Positions 41,604 through 50,217 of a DNA stretch of 64,000 nucleotides are shown here, one piece after another (the first letter of the stretch is position 1; each line of letters begins with the position of its first letter). The position numbers were made by a program, and so were the translations under genes. The notes under the pieces are model-generated. The model made no database searches. It was not told the origin of the DNA and saw only the letters and a program-made list of their open reading frames with translations. Location of the stretch: contig NZ_JACHJV010000004.1 in NCBI RefSeq assembly GCF_014203855.1, forward strand, positions 62,001 through 126,000, written 5' to 3'. This DNA comes from Kitasatospora kifunensis. GTDB lineage: Bacteria; Actinomycetota; Actinomycetes; Streptomycetales; Streptomycetaceae.

Positions 41604-41660
41604 CTCTGGAGTACGTGTCGCGATCCTCTGGAGTGCATTCATTCGCACTCCAGAGGATCG
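41604..41660. repeat. Iteron-like CTCTGGAGT repeats with hairpin
   Basis: CTCTGGAGT occurs at 41604-41612 and 41626-41634 and inverted at 41647-41655, at 21-22 bp centre spacing (two helical turns). The last two form a 16-bp hairpin (41621-41636 with 41645-41660, loop ATTCATTC). Equal helical phasing next to an AT-rich patch and a Rep-like gene is what a replication origin or its control region looks like. Confidence 0.55.
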
Positions 41661-42582
41661 AAACCGTACTGCGGAAGATCGAGGACCGGCGCGTCATCCC
41701 AGCTCAGCGGCTTGCGGGGGCTTCGCTCTCTAACCGCTAGGAGACAGCAACCGACGCAGCGGCAGCTCGCGCCAGCGGCGCGAGGGCTCGGAAGGAGCAC
41801 AGGGGGCAGGCGCCGACGAGGTACTTACCCAGTTGCACGATCCGCGCACCCGCTGCGGCGGTCAGGGCGCCCGTGCAGCCGACACCAGGCAACTCGGTGA
41901 GCACCCCGGCGGAGCACGTGTCGGCGTCGAAGTCGAGCGCACGCCGGCAGCAGGGCTGCGCCTCGGCAGCCGTTGGCCAGCTGCTGCTGCGGTGGCGTCG
42001 CGGCAGCCCGTGTGAGCCTGGCTGCCGCTCGTCGGTTGACCGACCTGGGGAAGCGATGCTCGACCGGATCCACTCGCCGTACGGAAGGAGACCAGTACAC
42101 ACTGCGCACCGGTTGCTGAGGCAGGTCGGCCACCACCGGGCGCACCGACTGGCGCAACCACCCACAAGCCCAGGGGGCGGGGGCCAGGCCGGGCCGCCTG
42201 CGGCCCGGCCGGTGCGTCGACGGGCCGGCGGCGGGGCCGGTCACGGCCCTGGCGGCGGTTCGGCGGCGCAGGCCCTCGACCAGGGGATGGTCCAGCGCAT
42301 CCAAGGCGCTGGCCACGGGTGCGGGGGCGGAGCACGCCGCGCTCAACCGACCACCGTCGCTGACTCCGCGACGGTGGTCGGGTTGCCGCCCGTACCCGGT
42401 GGCCGACCACCGCGAGCGGATCGGTGCCTGCTGGCGGTGGCCGCACCTCGCTGCTGGTGCGGCAGGGCAAGCGGTGCGCCGGCCACGGAGGCTGGGGGAG
42501 AGCGAGGGGGGACTCACGGTTCGGGCGCTGCGGCAGTCCGGCGCTCCCGCCCCGTTGGTGCCGTCGGAATCCGACGAGCGGC
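41661..42582. other. 0.9-kb gene-free region, candidate origin or degenerate gene
   Basis: Both strands carry open frames, but none has a ribosome binding site and coherent protein-like sequence throughout. A frame on the minus strand near 41737-41960 (LDFDADTCSAGVLTEL, GKYLVGACPLCSF) looks partly protein-like and may be a remnant. A 14-bp hairpin pairs CCGACCACCGTCGC (42347-42360) with GCGACGGTGGTCGG (42368-42381). The region adjoins the iteron-like repeats. Confidence 0.4.
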
Positions 42583-43185
42583 TCAGGCCAGGAGGGTCCA
42601 GGCCTCCTTGGCCTCCCCCAGCGCTGCACGGGGGTCTCCCAGGGCCAGCTTGAGGAGAGCGACTCCCAGCTGAACGGCGGCGAGGGAGAGGTCGTCGTAG
42701 TTGTCGGTCCAGTCGGCGTCCGCGTAGTCGTCGCCGACGGGCAGGTAGAGCCCCGCGTAGGGGGAACGGAGGATGCTGACGCCGTTTCGGATCTGGTCCA
42801 TCCGGTCATCGGCACGCGCCAGGGCAGCGAGCGGTGTGTCCGTGCCGCCGCGGGACTTGCCTGCGCGGATGTCCGCTTCGGTCTCGATCTGCCAGGCAGG
42901 GAGGAGCTCGGCGACGCCGCGAAGCTGGTGCTGGGCGAGGTCCACGGCGGCATCTACCTCCGCTGGGGTCAGGGGGCAGGTGGTGCCGCTGCGGGGGTAG
43001 GCCCAGTTGCCGGCCTGGCCGGACCGCTCGGAGGGCAGCCGGGCGAACTGCGCTGCGGGGGTCACCCGGGCCGATGCGGTGGCAGTGACGCGGAGGTCGT
43101 CCAGCAGTGCGGCGAATCGCTGGCAGACGGTGTCGATGCTGGCAACCGCTGTGGCAACGTCAGCGGCGCGTGACGGGTCGACCAT
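42583..43185 (-). CDS. Hypothetical helical protein
   Basis: A 200-residue protein starting at ATG 43185 with AAAGGA upstream. Mostly helix (ADVATAVASIDTVCQRFAAL, EVDAAVDLAQHQLRGVAELL) with a conserved-looking Trp/Asp stretch (DYADADWTDNYDDLSLAAV). No family recognised. It may be in one transcript with the small helix-turn-helix gene upstream. Confidence 0.55.
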   Translation of the reverse strand: MVDPSRAADVATAVASIDTVCQRFAALLDDLRVTATASARVTPAAQFARLPSERSGQAGNWAYPRSGTTCPLTPAEVDAAVDLAQHQLRGVAELLPAWQIETEADIRAGKSRGGTDTPLAALARADDRMDQIRNGVSILRSPYAGLYLPVGDDYADADWTDNYDDLSLAAVQLGVALLKLALGDPRAALGEAKEAWTLLA

Positions 43186-43267
43186 GGCTGTGTCCTTTGC
43201 TGGCTGGTGGGGCCCGGAGCGGATGCGTTCCGGGCGAGGGCGCGCAGGGCCGTTGGAATCGGCGAGT

Positions 43268-43510
43268 TCAGTGCCGACGGCCGGGACGGGACCGGGTTGG
43301 CCACCAGGCGTCGAACTGGTCAGGGTCGTAGACGGGGTGGGCCGAGTCGGGGTTCAGCGGCTCGGGAGGCTTGGGCTTCGAGGAGTCGGCGGCATAAGCA
43401 TTGGCAGCCTTGTCGAGAGCTCGGGTGACGGTCGACGGCTGGACGTTGTGACGGCGGGCCAGCTCGGTGCGGGTCAGAGGCGGGGTTCCTCTTGCCGGTG
43501 TGGCGGTCAT
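43268..43510 (-). CDS. Small helix-turn-helix protein
   Basis: An 80-residue protein starting at ATG 43510 with GGAGG eleven bases upstream. TRTELARRHNVQPSTVTRAL is a clear helix-turn-helix of excisionase/MerR or XRE size. The tail is Pro-rich and ends in a basic stretch, with YDPDQFDAWW before it. The size fits an excisionase or a small repressor. Confidence 0.6.
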   Translation of the reverse strand: MTATPARGTPPLTRTELARRHNVQPSTVTRALDKAANAYAADSSKPKPPEPLNPDSAHPVYDPDQFDAWWPTRSRPGRRH

Positions 43511-43573
43511 GAAGGCGTGTCCCTCCGAAGGGCTGATGACAGCCGGGGCCCCGCGGGGCCCCGGCTCGTTGGG

Positions 43574-44830
43574 TCAGGCGAAGGAGAGCTGGAAGTCGTC
43601 GTCACGGTCGCAGGAGTCGCACACCGAGCCGGGGATACCGGAGGAGTCGACGCGCTGGTGGCGGGCGCCGGGGCCGTTGCAGTTGGCGCATCGCCCACCG
43701 GCGGTGGACGGGCGGGTGGGCTGGGGGTCCGGCTCCCACTTCAAGGACTTGTAGTGGGCGTGCGCCACGTCCTTGCTCGCCCACTCGCCTCCCTCGTCCT
43801 CGGCGGGGTCGTAGTCCTCGCCGTTCCAGCCGCTGCTGGTGTAGTAGACGCTCACCGACCAGCGCTCGGTGGTCGTGTCGTCCTCCAGCAGGTCGAGGTG
43901 CTTGTCCATCCGCGCGCGCCTGCCGTTGCCGAGGCCCTTGTCGTAGACGTTCTCCGTCGTCCGCTTCACCGTCGCCAGGCCGGCCACCCGCTCCTGCTCG
44001 GCCTGAGCAGCAGCGCGCTTGGCCGCTGCCCGCTCCGCCGCGCGCTGCAGCTTGCGCGCCTGCGCGGCCTTCTCCTTCTCCCGCTGCGCTTGCTCCGCGG
44101 CCCGGCGGGCCTCGGCGGCCTTGGCCTGCTCGGCGGGCGAGGGGACGGGGGCGACCTCGCACATCCGCTTGGTGCCGAACTCACGGTTGTGGAGCACCGC
44201 CCACCGGCCGGCGCCCTCGCGCAGCAGCACCAGCTGCGCCTGTCCGAACACGACCTCCACCCCGCACAGCTCGCACGTTCCGAGGTCGGAGGAGGTCGGG
44301 TCGAGCTGGCGGTCGGGGCACTGGCGGTAGTGCTCGACCTGGGCGTCGTCGCCGTGGCCGACGGTGTGCCCGACCCTCTTGCTCAGGTGCGTGCCGCACC
44401 AGCGGCAGTCTCCGTCCTTGAGGTTGGGCCGCCAGACTTCGTTCACCACGACCGGGGCGCCGTCCGGGACGGGCAGCGCTTCCAGCAGGGCGGTGAGCTT
44501 CTTGAGGGTGGTGGCGCCGATCGCGGAGGTGGCCTGCTTGTAGTGGCGCTGCCACACCGGGTCGGTCTGGCCGATCCGGTAGACGGTCACGGTGGCGGAC
44601 TCCACCGGGTACCGCTCGCCGCTGCGGTAGCCGTCCTTCCAGCCGGTGGTGGCCTTGTCGACGGTGATGACCAGGCGGTCGGCCGGCAGGTCGACGGTGT
44701 CACCGGCGTGCAGCCAGTCGCCGATCACCGCGTATCCGCCGTGGGCGGCCGGGTCGAGGGCGGTGACGGCGCGCCGCCAGCAGGCGGCGGGGTGCAGGTC
44801 CTGCGGGACTTCGGGGACGTGAAACTCCAT
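43574..44830 (-). CDS. Hypothetical zinc-finger and coiled-coil protein
   Basis: A 418-residue protein starting at ATG 44830. Near residue 135 there is CRWC and later CELC, and at the C-terminus CANC and CDSC, so it may bind two or more zinc ions. Residues 215-275 form a long Ala/Arg/Glu coiled coil (AEQAKAAEARRAAEQAQREK). The design (zinc finger, coiled coil, second domain) recalls the CoiA-like proteins here, but no nuclease motif is evident. A 44-bp palindrome region lies upstream. Confidence 0.6.
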   Translation of the reverse strand: MEFHVPEVPQDLHPAACWRRAVTALDPAAHGGYAVIGDWLHAGDTVDLPADRLVITVDKATTGWKDGYRSGERYPVESATVTVYRIGQTDPVWQRHYKQATSAIGATTLKKLTALLEALPVPDGAPVVVNEVWRPNLKDGDCRWCGTHLSKRVGHTVGHGDDAQVEHYRQCPDRQLDPTSSDLGTCELCGVEVVFGQAQLVLLREGAGRWAVLHNREFGTKRMCEVAPVPSPAEQAKAAEARRAAEQAQREKEKAAQARKLQRAAERAAAKRAAAQAEQERVAGLATVKRTTENVYDKGLGNGRRARMDKHLDLLEDDTTTERWSVSVYYTSSGWNGEDYDPAEDEGGEWASKDVAHAHYKSLKWEPDPQPTRPSTAGGRCANCNGPGARHQRVDSSGIPGSVCDSCDRDDDFQLSFA

Positions 44831-44901
44831 GGGTGCTCTCCAGTGGGTGAGCGGGGGCGCCCGGTTGGCACCCCTGTGCCTCGACTCGTCCAGCCTGGCA
44901 C

Positions 44902-44945
44902 CCATCCCTCTTATTTGCAAATGGATTTGCAAATAAGAGGGATGG
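44902..44945. promoter_or_regulatory. 44-bp palindrome with tandem ATTTGCAAAT
   Basis: Perfect 21-bp arms (44902-44922 and 44925-44945) around GG. It contains ATTTGCAAAT, itself palindromic, twice (44913-44922 and 44925-44934). AT-rich within GC-rich surroundings. It lies 72 bp upstream of the leftward gene at 44830 and upstream of the rightward gene at 45209, so it probably regulates at least one of them. Confidence 0.65.
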
Positions 44946-45208
44946 AAAACCGGCCCGCGGAGAGCTGTCGAGGCACATCCACCGGGCCGGCGCCCCCATC
45001 ATGCCACCCACCGCCGAACCGCCCCGGGCCAGCGCAGTCGTCCGGGGGAGACGGACGAGGAACTCAGAGCCGGCCCGGGCTCCTTGCGCCCAGCCGAGCG
45101 GCATCACTCGTCCAGGTGAACCCGCGCTCGGCGCAGCTCCGCGTGCCCACCCTTGGCCCTAGCCTGATGCCGGACCAGCTCCAGCTGCACAACGGAGGGC
45201 AAGGCGCG

Positions 45209-45790
45209 ATGAGCGAGGCCGCCGACCAGACGCTGGTGACCGTGCGAGCCAAGCCGTCCGCCATCCACCAGGTACTGACCAAGGCCGGGTTCCAGCCCGC
45301 CCGTGGCGCAGACTGGGTGAACGGCAAGGCAGTGCACCCCTGCTCCGGGTACGTCCTCGTCCCAGGTGAGCACCCGGGCAGGCTCAAGCTGTCCTACGAG
45401 CACCTGGAGGGCACCGAAGCCACCGAGGCCGAATTCCTGAACCGCATGCGCGACGCGCTCACCTCCGAGCTCGACCTGGCGGTGGAGAGCATCGACGCCG
45501 AGCGCGCTCGCAACGTCGCCCTGGAGATCACCGGGACGCGGGCGCTGACACCTGCCGACCTGGTGCTGCTGGCCGCGATCAGCGAGGGTCGGATCGTCTG
45601 GGCTGGTCGACGCTGGCACGACGTGGAAGCTGCCGCGGGAGACCCAAGCCCCCTGAACCTCACGGTGGTGCCCGAGCTGTTCCTGACCGGCTGGGCCGAG
45701 CACCTGCACGGCAAGGTGGCCGCGATCACCGACGCCGGGCAGGCGCTGCTCACCGAGCTCACGGTGCCGTCCGTGGTGCTCGAAGCCTGA
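45209..45790 (+). CDS. Hypothetical protein
   Basis: A 193-residue protein starting at ATG 45209 with GGAGG ten bases upstream. The N-terminal half is alpha/beta (TLVTVRAKPSAIHQVLTKAG), the centre is an acidic helix, and the C-terminal half is helical. No family recognised. It is convergent with the small gene ending at 45841. Confidence 0.55.
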   Translation: MSEAADQTLVTVRAKPSAIHQVLTKAGFQPARGADWVNGKAVHPCSGYVLVPGEHPGRLKLSYEHLEGTEATEAEFLNRMRDALTSELDLAVESIDAERARNVALEITGTRALTPADLVLLAAISEGRIVWAGRRWHDVEAAAGDPSPLNLTVVPELFLTGWAEHLHGKVAAITDAGQALLTELTVPSVVLEA

Positions 45791-45840
45791 CTCGTTCACG
45801 GCCGGCGCACCGGGCGGGTCGACCGGTGATGATCCTGCTC

Positions 45841-46134
45841 TCAGGCAGCACGTACGCCCTTCTCGCACGTCTGGCAGATCCCGTTGACAATCCAGCCCGC
45901 CCAGCGCGGTGGCCACCAGCGCTGGCCCGGTCCGGACGGCTCCCAGTGCTCTTTGAGCATCACGGAGGTCTCCCTGCCGCACACCGTGGTGGGCCCCGGA
46001 TCGCCCGGCACGTCGGGGTCGGACGGTGCAGCGTGCACCCGCCGGACCGCGGTGGGCTCAGCCGGCTCCCCGCTCGCCGCGATCATCCGGGCGTCGGTCG
46101 GCTCGATCAGCTCCAGCACCACGATCACGGCCAT
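45841..46134 (-). CDS. Hypothetical small protein
   Basis: A 97-residue protein starting MAVIVVLELIEPTDARMIA at ATG 46134. It has a C-terminal C-x-x-C (ICQTCEKG) and an isolated Cys (TTVCGRETSV), a possible zinc-binding set. A Trp-rich stretch (WWPPRWAGWIV) lies between. Divergent from the gene at 46295. Function unknown. Confidence 0.5.
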   Translation of the reverse strand: MAVIVVLELIEPTDARMIAASGEPAEPTAVRRVHAAPSDPDVPGDPGPTTVCGRETSVMLKEHWEPSGPGQRWWPPRWAGWIVNGICQTCEKGVRAA

Positions 46135-46294
46135 GGATCCACCGTGCGCCGCTTCGGCGCCCAGCGCATTCGCACATCGAGGACCGAAGGCCCTCTCTTC
46201 TCCGTTGGCTGTCCTGGACAGCCAATATGCTGACCAGCAGCGCCCGAGGTGGCGCACAGGTGGCCGTGAAGACGATGTTGCCGCAGGGGAGAAC

Positions 46295-46687
46295 ATGATC
46301 CGTCCGACCAGTTCGCAGCCACACCCACTCGCCGACCAGCGCTCCGACGGGCGCCCAGCCGTCGGGCAGTCCTACGTGGTGGCCTGGTTCCCCGGGGACC
46401 TGCTGTGCGGAAATCCGGCCGAGACGTACTGGGAGCTCCACCACGCCGACACCTGGCACTCGGGCGGCCCCGGCTTCACCATCGTGCCGGGCGCGATCAA
46501 CATGCCGGTCCAGGACCTGCAGCAGGCCACCGCCCAAGCTCTGGGCAACGCGGTGACGGTCGTGTCCTTCACCCCGGTCCAGTGGGAGATCAACACGATC
46601 GGCTCCGGCCCGAATCTCAAGGTGGGGCCCTGGAACTACCGCGCGTACGAGATCGCCACGGAGGGGCGTCTTGACTCCGCTCCGTGA
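46295..46687 (+). CDS. Hypothetical protein
   Basis: A 130-residue protein starting at ATG 46295 with CAGGGGAG upstream. Beta-rich with aromatic residues (YVVAWFPGDLLCGN, WHSGGPGFTIVPGAINMPVQ, FTPVQWEINTIG). No family recognised. Confidence 0.55.
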   Translation: MIRPTSSQPHPLADQRSDGRPAVGQSYVVAWFPGDLLCGNPAETYWELHHADTWHSGGPGFTIVPGAINMPVQDLQQATAQALGNAVTVVSFTPVQWEINTIGSGPNLKVGPWNYRAYEIATEGRLDSAP

Positions 46688-46862
46688 TTGAGCGCTATCG
46701 TCTGGAGGTGGGGTAGCTCCGCGGCTGCCCGCCATCCACGCCGGACTTCGTGCCCACGCCTCCGGCCAGCGATCAAGGCAATGCCGACCGCGGTTTGCTC
46801 ACCGCCGTCCCGTTGATCCGGCCGGCGCGGGCGTGGGACGCGCGGCCAGGAAGACATCAACG

Positions 46863-47471
46863 ATGGCTGACCCCCGCAAGCAGCAGATCAAGGCCCGCAT
46901 GCACGCGCGGCCCGGCGAGACCTACATGCAGGCCCGGCGCCGCCTCACCGACCCGAGCACCTGGACCGTCGAGACCGCCGGGTTCCTGTTCTCCTGCAGC
47001 CTGCCGAACGGACAGGACCCCCGCAGCACCTTCCTGGCAGCGCCGGAGATGGTCCTGGCCGCCGCGGTCGCCAACAGCGCGCAGATCCTCACCCGGCAGT
47101 CGACGGGCGAGGAGTACCCGGCGTGGTCGGACGTGGTGGTGCTGCGCCCGCAGCGGCCGGCCCAGCCCGACGAGGCGCCGCCGGGCTGGTACCCGGTCGA
47201 GGCGTTCATCCTCGTGCGCGCCCGACGGCCCTGGAGCAAGCTGGACGAGGACGAGCAGGTCATCACCGACGCCTACCAGGCGGCCCGTGACACGGTCGGC
47301 CGGATGTGGCCGGGCCTGCCCGAGGAGTGGGCGCCGGCCGCGATGAACCTCACCACCGTCGCCGGACTTCGGGGATGGACGGATGCGGACCTGAAGCGTC
47401 TGGCCCAGGACCCGCTCGGGCGGTCCACAACGGTGGGTGCCGACCCGTCGCTGCTCCCCGAAGGAGCCTGA
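46863..47471 (+). CDS. Hypothetical protein with R-M-x-R-x-G-E-x-Y motif
   Basis: A 202-residue protein starting at ATG 46863. The N-terminus IKARMHARPGETYMQARRRL shares the basic motif found in the protein at 18251-18874. The rest is an alpha/beta domain with conserved-looking Trp residues (SDVVVLRPQRP, WYPVEAFILV). The next gene starts two bases after its stop, so the two form an operon. Function unknown. Confidence 0.6.
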   Translation: MADPRKQQIKARMHARPGETYMQARRRLTDPSTWTVETAGFLFSCSLPNGQDPRSTFLAAPEMVLAAAVANSAQILTRQSTGEEYPAWSDVVVLRPQRPAQPDEAPPGWYPVEAFILVRARRPWSKLDEDEQVITDAYQAARDTVGRMWPGLPEEWAPAAMNLTTVAGLRGWTDADLKRLAQDPLGRSTTVGADPSLLPEGA

Positions 47472-47473
47472 CC

Positions 47474-48547
47474 GTGGGCACCGGAATCGAGCCGCGGCTG
47501 CGGCCGCACCCTCTGCACGACGACGGGCTGGCCCGCCTGATGCTCAGTCACGCCTACAGGGAAGTGGCCGAGTGGGCGCTGGGCGGCATCGCTACCCACG
47601 TCGACGCCCAAGCTGAGCCAGGGTCGTTCGTGGAGGAGGCGCTGCGGATGCTGGCCGCCGCCGAGGACGTGCTGCGCTGGGCCGTGACCACCGAGCGCGA
47701 GCGCGGCACCGGCTGGGACGAACTCGACCTGCTGACGCGCACCAACGGCCGCCCCGCAGCGTCCCTCTGCTTCGACGTGCTGGTCGAGGAGTGGCGGGAG
47801 GCGTTGGAGGAGCCGGAGACGGTGCGGGTGGACGGCAGCGCCGCCGACCCCCGGATCCCGTACCCGGCGAGCAGCCCGGAGGAGGGCGCTGGCCGTCTGG
47901 ACAACTGGCTGCTGGAGCGCACCGTCGAAGGCGACCCATGGTTCGGCACCGCCCAGCCGGTCAGCAGGCACCTGCACCGGCACTCCACCCTGTCCGCGAT
48001 GATGCACGCCGGCCGCTACAGCACCCGCCTGCTGTGCGACCAGCTGGTGCCGCCCCCGGCCGCCCAGGCCGATGCCTGCGACCTTCAGGCCGACCTTGCC
48101 GAGCGCCTGGCGCGCGAGGTCGAGGGCGCCTACGGGGAGATGACGGAGTTCGCCGTCCTCAACCGGACCCGGGCCGCGATGCTGCGCTCACTTCCCGGCG
48201 AGGGCATCCGGTGGGACGAGGTCGACAGGCCCAGTGGCACGGCCGTCGACTACGGCCTGCTGGCGGCCGAGACCACGGTGCTGGAGAAGATCGAGCCGTT
48301 CCTCGCCGAGGACGTCTACGTCCTCACGCCCGGGGAGATCCGGGTCTTCCGCGACCTCCAGGAAGCCCGTGCCGCCCAGTCCGGCGAGGCCGCGGCGGCC
48401 GTCCGGCCGGGTGCCCAGGCCATCGCCCGGACGCTGATCTCCGCCGACCGCACCTTCTACTACGCGAGGAGCGACGCGGGAGAAGTCCTCTACTTCGCCC
48501 TGCGTTCCTACCTCTCGGCGTCCGGCGACAAGCACCCCGGCAAGTGA
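47474..48547 (+). CDS. Hypothetical helical protein, second gene of operon
   Basis: A 357-residue protein starting at GTG 47474, directly after the previous stop, with AAGGAG upstream. Mostly helix. The segment WAVTTERERGTGWDELDLLTR resembles, in layout, the sigma-like helix-turn-helix region of the protein at 129-917 (ASREAGATWDQLGE), and may be a shared domain. A 42-bp palindrome terminator follows. Confidence 0.55.
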   Translation: MGTGIEPRLRPHPLHDDGLARLMLSHAYREVAEWALGGIATHVDAQAEPGSFVEEALRMLAAAEDVLRWAVTTERERGTGWDELDLLTRTNGRPAASLCFDVLVEEWREALEEPETVRVDGSAADPRIPYPASSPEEGAGRLDNWLLERTVEGDPWFGTAQPVSRHLHRHSTLSAMMHAGRYSTRLLCDQLVPPPAAQADACDLQADLAERLAREVEGAYGEMTEFAVLNRTRAAMLRSLPGEGIRWDEVDRPSGTAVDYGLLAAETTVLEKIEPFLAEDVYVLTPGEIRVFRDLQEARAAQSGEAAAAVRPGAQAIARTLISADRTFYYARSDAGEVLYFALRSYLSASGDKHPGK

Positions 48548-48551
48548 GTCC

Positions 48552-48593
48552 CGCGGTCTGCGGGCGGTGTGATCACACCGCCCGCAGACCGCG
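48552..48593. terminator. 42-bp perfect palindrome terminator
   Basis: Perfect 21-bp arms meeting at 48572/48573. It lies 4 bp after the rightward stop at 48547 and overlaps the last codons of the convergent leftward gene (stop at 48573), so it should act in both directions. Confidence 0.75.
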
Positions 48594-49025
48594 AGCGACC
48601 CGGAGCAGGAAGACCCCGATCAGCAGCGCGACGGCTGCCGGGAGCATGGCGGTACCTGCTGGCAGGCACCAGGGGGCGACGAATCCCAGGCCGGAACAGG
48701 CCGACGCGGGGATGGCGAGGAGAGAGGTCACGCAGCCGCCCGAGGCGGCATCTCCCGCGCCGGTGACCTGATCGGCCAGCCGAATCCACAGGGGGTAGAG
48801 CAGCAAGGATCCCGCGAGGAAGATCACCCAAAGGGAGTACCGGACGAAGCCGGTCGCGGCGGGCAAGCCGGCGGCGACCCGCAGGCCAGCCGACAGCATC
48901 GGACCGGCCACCAGGGCAGCCGTCACGGACCAGCGCCATACCCGGCTGTGGCGGGGCCGCACCGGGCCAGCGCCGGATGCCCGGTCGAACCAGGTGTACC
49001 GGGTGATGCGGGTGTCGTCTTCCAT
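48573..49025 (-). CDS. Membrane protein, four transmembrane segments
   Basis: A 150-residue protein starting at ATG 49025. Hydrophobic segments lie at about 31-50, 62-82, 98-118 and 125-145, with a soluble 25-residue N-terminus. No family recognised. Its last residues are encoded in the palindrome at 48552-48593. It follows the DUF6744-like gene by 34 bp and may be in that transcript. Confidence 0.6.
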   Translation of the reverse strand: MEDDTRITRYTWFDRASGAGPVRPRHSRVWRWSVTAALVAGPMLSAGLRVAAGLPAATGFVRYSLWVIFLAGSLLLYPLWIRLADQVTGAGDAASGGCVTSLLAIPASACSGLGFVAPWCLPAGTAMLPAAVALLIGVFLLRVARGLRAV

Positions 49026-49059
49026 CAGGGCTCTCTCTGCCGACCGGCCACAGTCTGCC

Positions 49060-50151
49060 TCACTCAGCGTCGTCGCCCGGGGCGGCGATGAGGAGGCTGG
49101 TGAGCTGGAGCTCGACCAGGTGGAGGGCCGCTTCGGTGTCGTCCAGCGAGGTGGACAGCAGCTCGGAGTGCTCGGCGGTGGCTGCCTTCAGGGCGGTGAA
49201 GCGCTGGTGGAGCTTGCTCACCTCCTCCGGCTTGGCGTCGCGCTGGGCCTCGGCGATCTCCTGCGCGAGCCGGTCGAGGTCGTCCTTCGCCTTGGTGGTG
49301 AAAGCGCCGATGATCATCTGCCGCATCTCCTCCTGGTCCGGCAGCGGGATGCGGAAGAGGTTGCTGCCGGGGCCGAACCGGCCCACCAGTTCCCGCAATG
49401 CCGTCAGGGTCTCGGCGTGCTGGCGGTGGACGTAGTAGACGCCCCCGGTGGGCCGCACCCGGACGGCGTTGAGGTGCTCGACGTACTGGCGGATCATGGA
49501 GCGGAGCTTGTCACCGGTCAGGTAGGTGCAGCGGAGCCTGAAGCTCTTCTCGATGTCGGCGAGCATCTCGTGCACGACCGTCCGTTCGGCCTCGGGAAGT
49601 GCAGCGATGGCCTGGTGGTCCGGCTCGACCTGCAGGGTGCCGGCGCCTGCAGCCTTGGAGCCGGTGTTGTCACGGTGGAAGACGCAGACAGCCAGGCGGG
49701 TGTCGTAGGTGAGGCTGGTCTTCTTCGCGTCGCGGACCTCACGCACCAGGTGTCGGACGATCTGGAATGCGTCGCGTCGGACCGGGCGCACCATCAGCAC
49801 GGCTGAGCGGTTGAACTCGCTCGGCGTGCGGCGGCGCCGCCGCCCGGGCCGGCTGGTGGCGGTGGGGTCGTCCAGGGGGTAGGTCCGCCGTACGCCGCCG
49901 TCTGCGCCGGTGACCTTCTCGTAGGCATCGTCGGCGCGCAGGTCCGGCGGCAGGAAGTCGGTGTCGAGGTTCAGCTCGTTGAACCACCGCTCCAGGTCGT
50001 CCCGGGTGATCTCGCTGTCGAAGATGCTGTAGAGGACGAGGTGGCCGAGCAGGGGGGATTGGTCGCCGGTCATCGCCGCGGTGTACGAGTCGAAGGCGGA
50101 GTCGCCGGTGGCGAGGTCGGGGAGCTGTTGCTCCGGCTGCTGTGCGGTCAT
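49060..50151 (-). CDS. DUF6744-like protein, third gene of the MoxR-VWA operon
   Basis: A 363-residue protein. I chose ATG 50151, with GGAG at a proper distance; a TTG at 50163 touches the palindrome and is less likely. N-terminal HLVLYSIFDSEITRDDLERWF then DTDFLPPDLRADDAYEKVTG, and SAVLMVRPVRRDAFQIVRHLVREVRD, match my recollection of DUF6744, found in actinobacteria and phages. The C-terminal third is coiled helix (LDRLAQEIAEAQRDAKPEEV). It is likely a partner or substrate of the AAA+/VWA pair. A 22-bp palindrome lies just upstream. Confidence 0.65.
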   Translation of the reverse strand: MTAQQPEQQLPDLATGDSAFDSYTAAMTGDQSPLLGHLVLYSIFDSEITRDDLERWFNELNLDTDFLPPDLRADDAYEKVTGADGGVRRTYPLDDPTATSRPGRRRRRTPSEFNRSAVLMVRPVRRDAFQIVRHLVREVRDAKKTSLTYDTRLAVCVFHRDNTGSKAAGAGTLQVEPDHQAIAALPEAERTVVHEMLADIEKSFRLRCTYLTGDKLRSMIRQYVEHLNAVRVRPTGGVYYVHRQHAETLTALRELVGRFGPGSNLFRIPLPDQEEMRQMIIGAFTTKAKDDLDRLAQEIAEAQRDAKPEEVSKLHQRFTALKAATAEHSELLSTSLDDTEAALHLVELQLTSLLIAAPGDDAE

Positions 50152-50163
50152 GCTCGGCTCCAA

Positions 50164-50185
50164 TGCGAAAACGGCCGTTTTGGCA
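50164..50185. repeat. 22-bp palindrome, copy 2 (one mismatched pair)
   Basis: Half-sites TGCGAAAACGG and CCGTTTTGGCA; position four of the left arm breaks the symmetry (G instead of C). Otherwise identical to the cores at 1355-1376 and 53149-53172. It lies between the VWA gene and the ribosome binding site of the DUF6744-like gene, where it could give that gene its own promoter control. Confidence 0.7.
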
Positions 50186-50217
50186 GATGTGCGCTGCTGC
50201 TACTGGCTGGTGCGTGG

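Noticed and set aside
41825..42517. Gene in the 41.7-42.6 kb stretch
   Set aside because: No ribosome binding site and the reading is Arg/Pro/Ala-rich without coherent structure; kept as gene-free.
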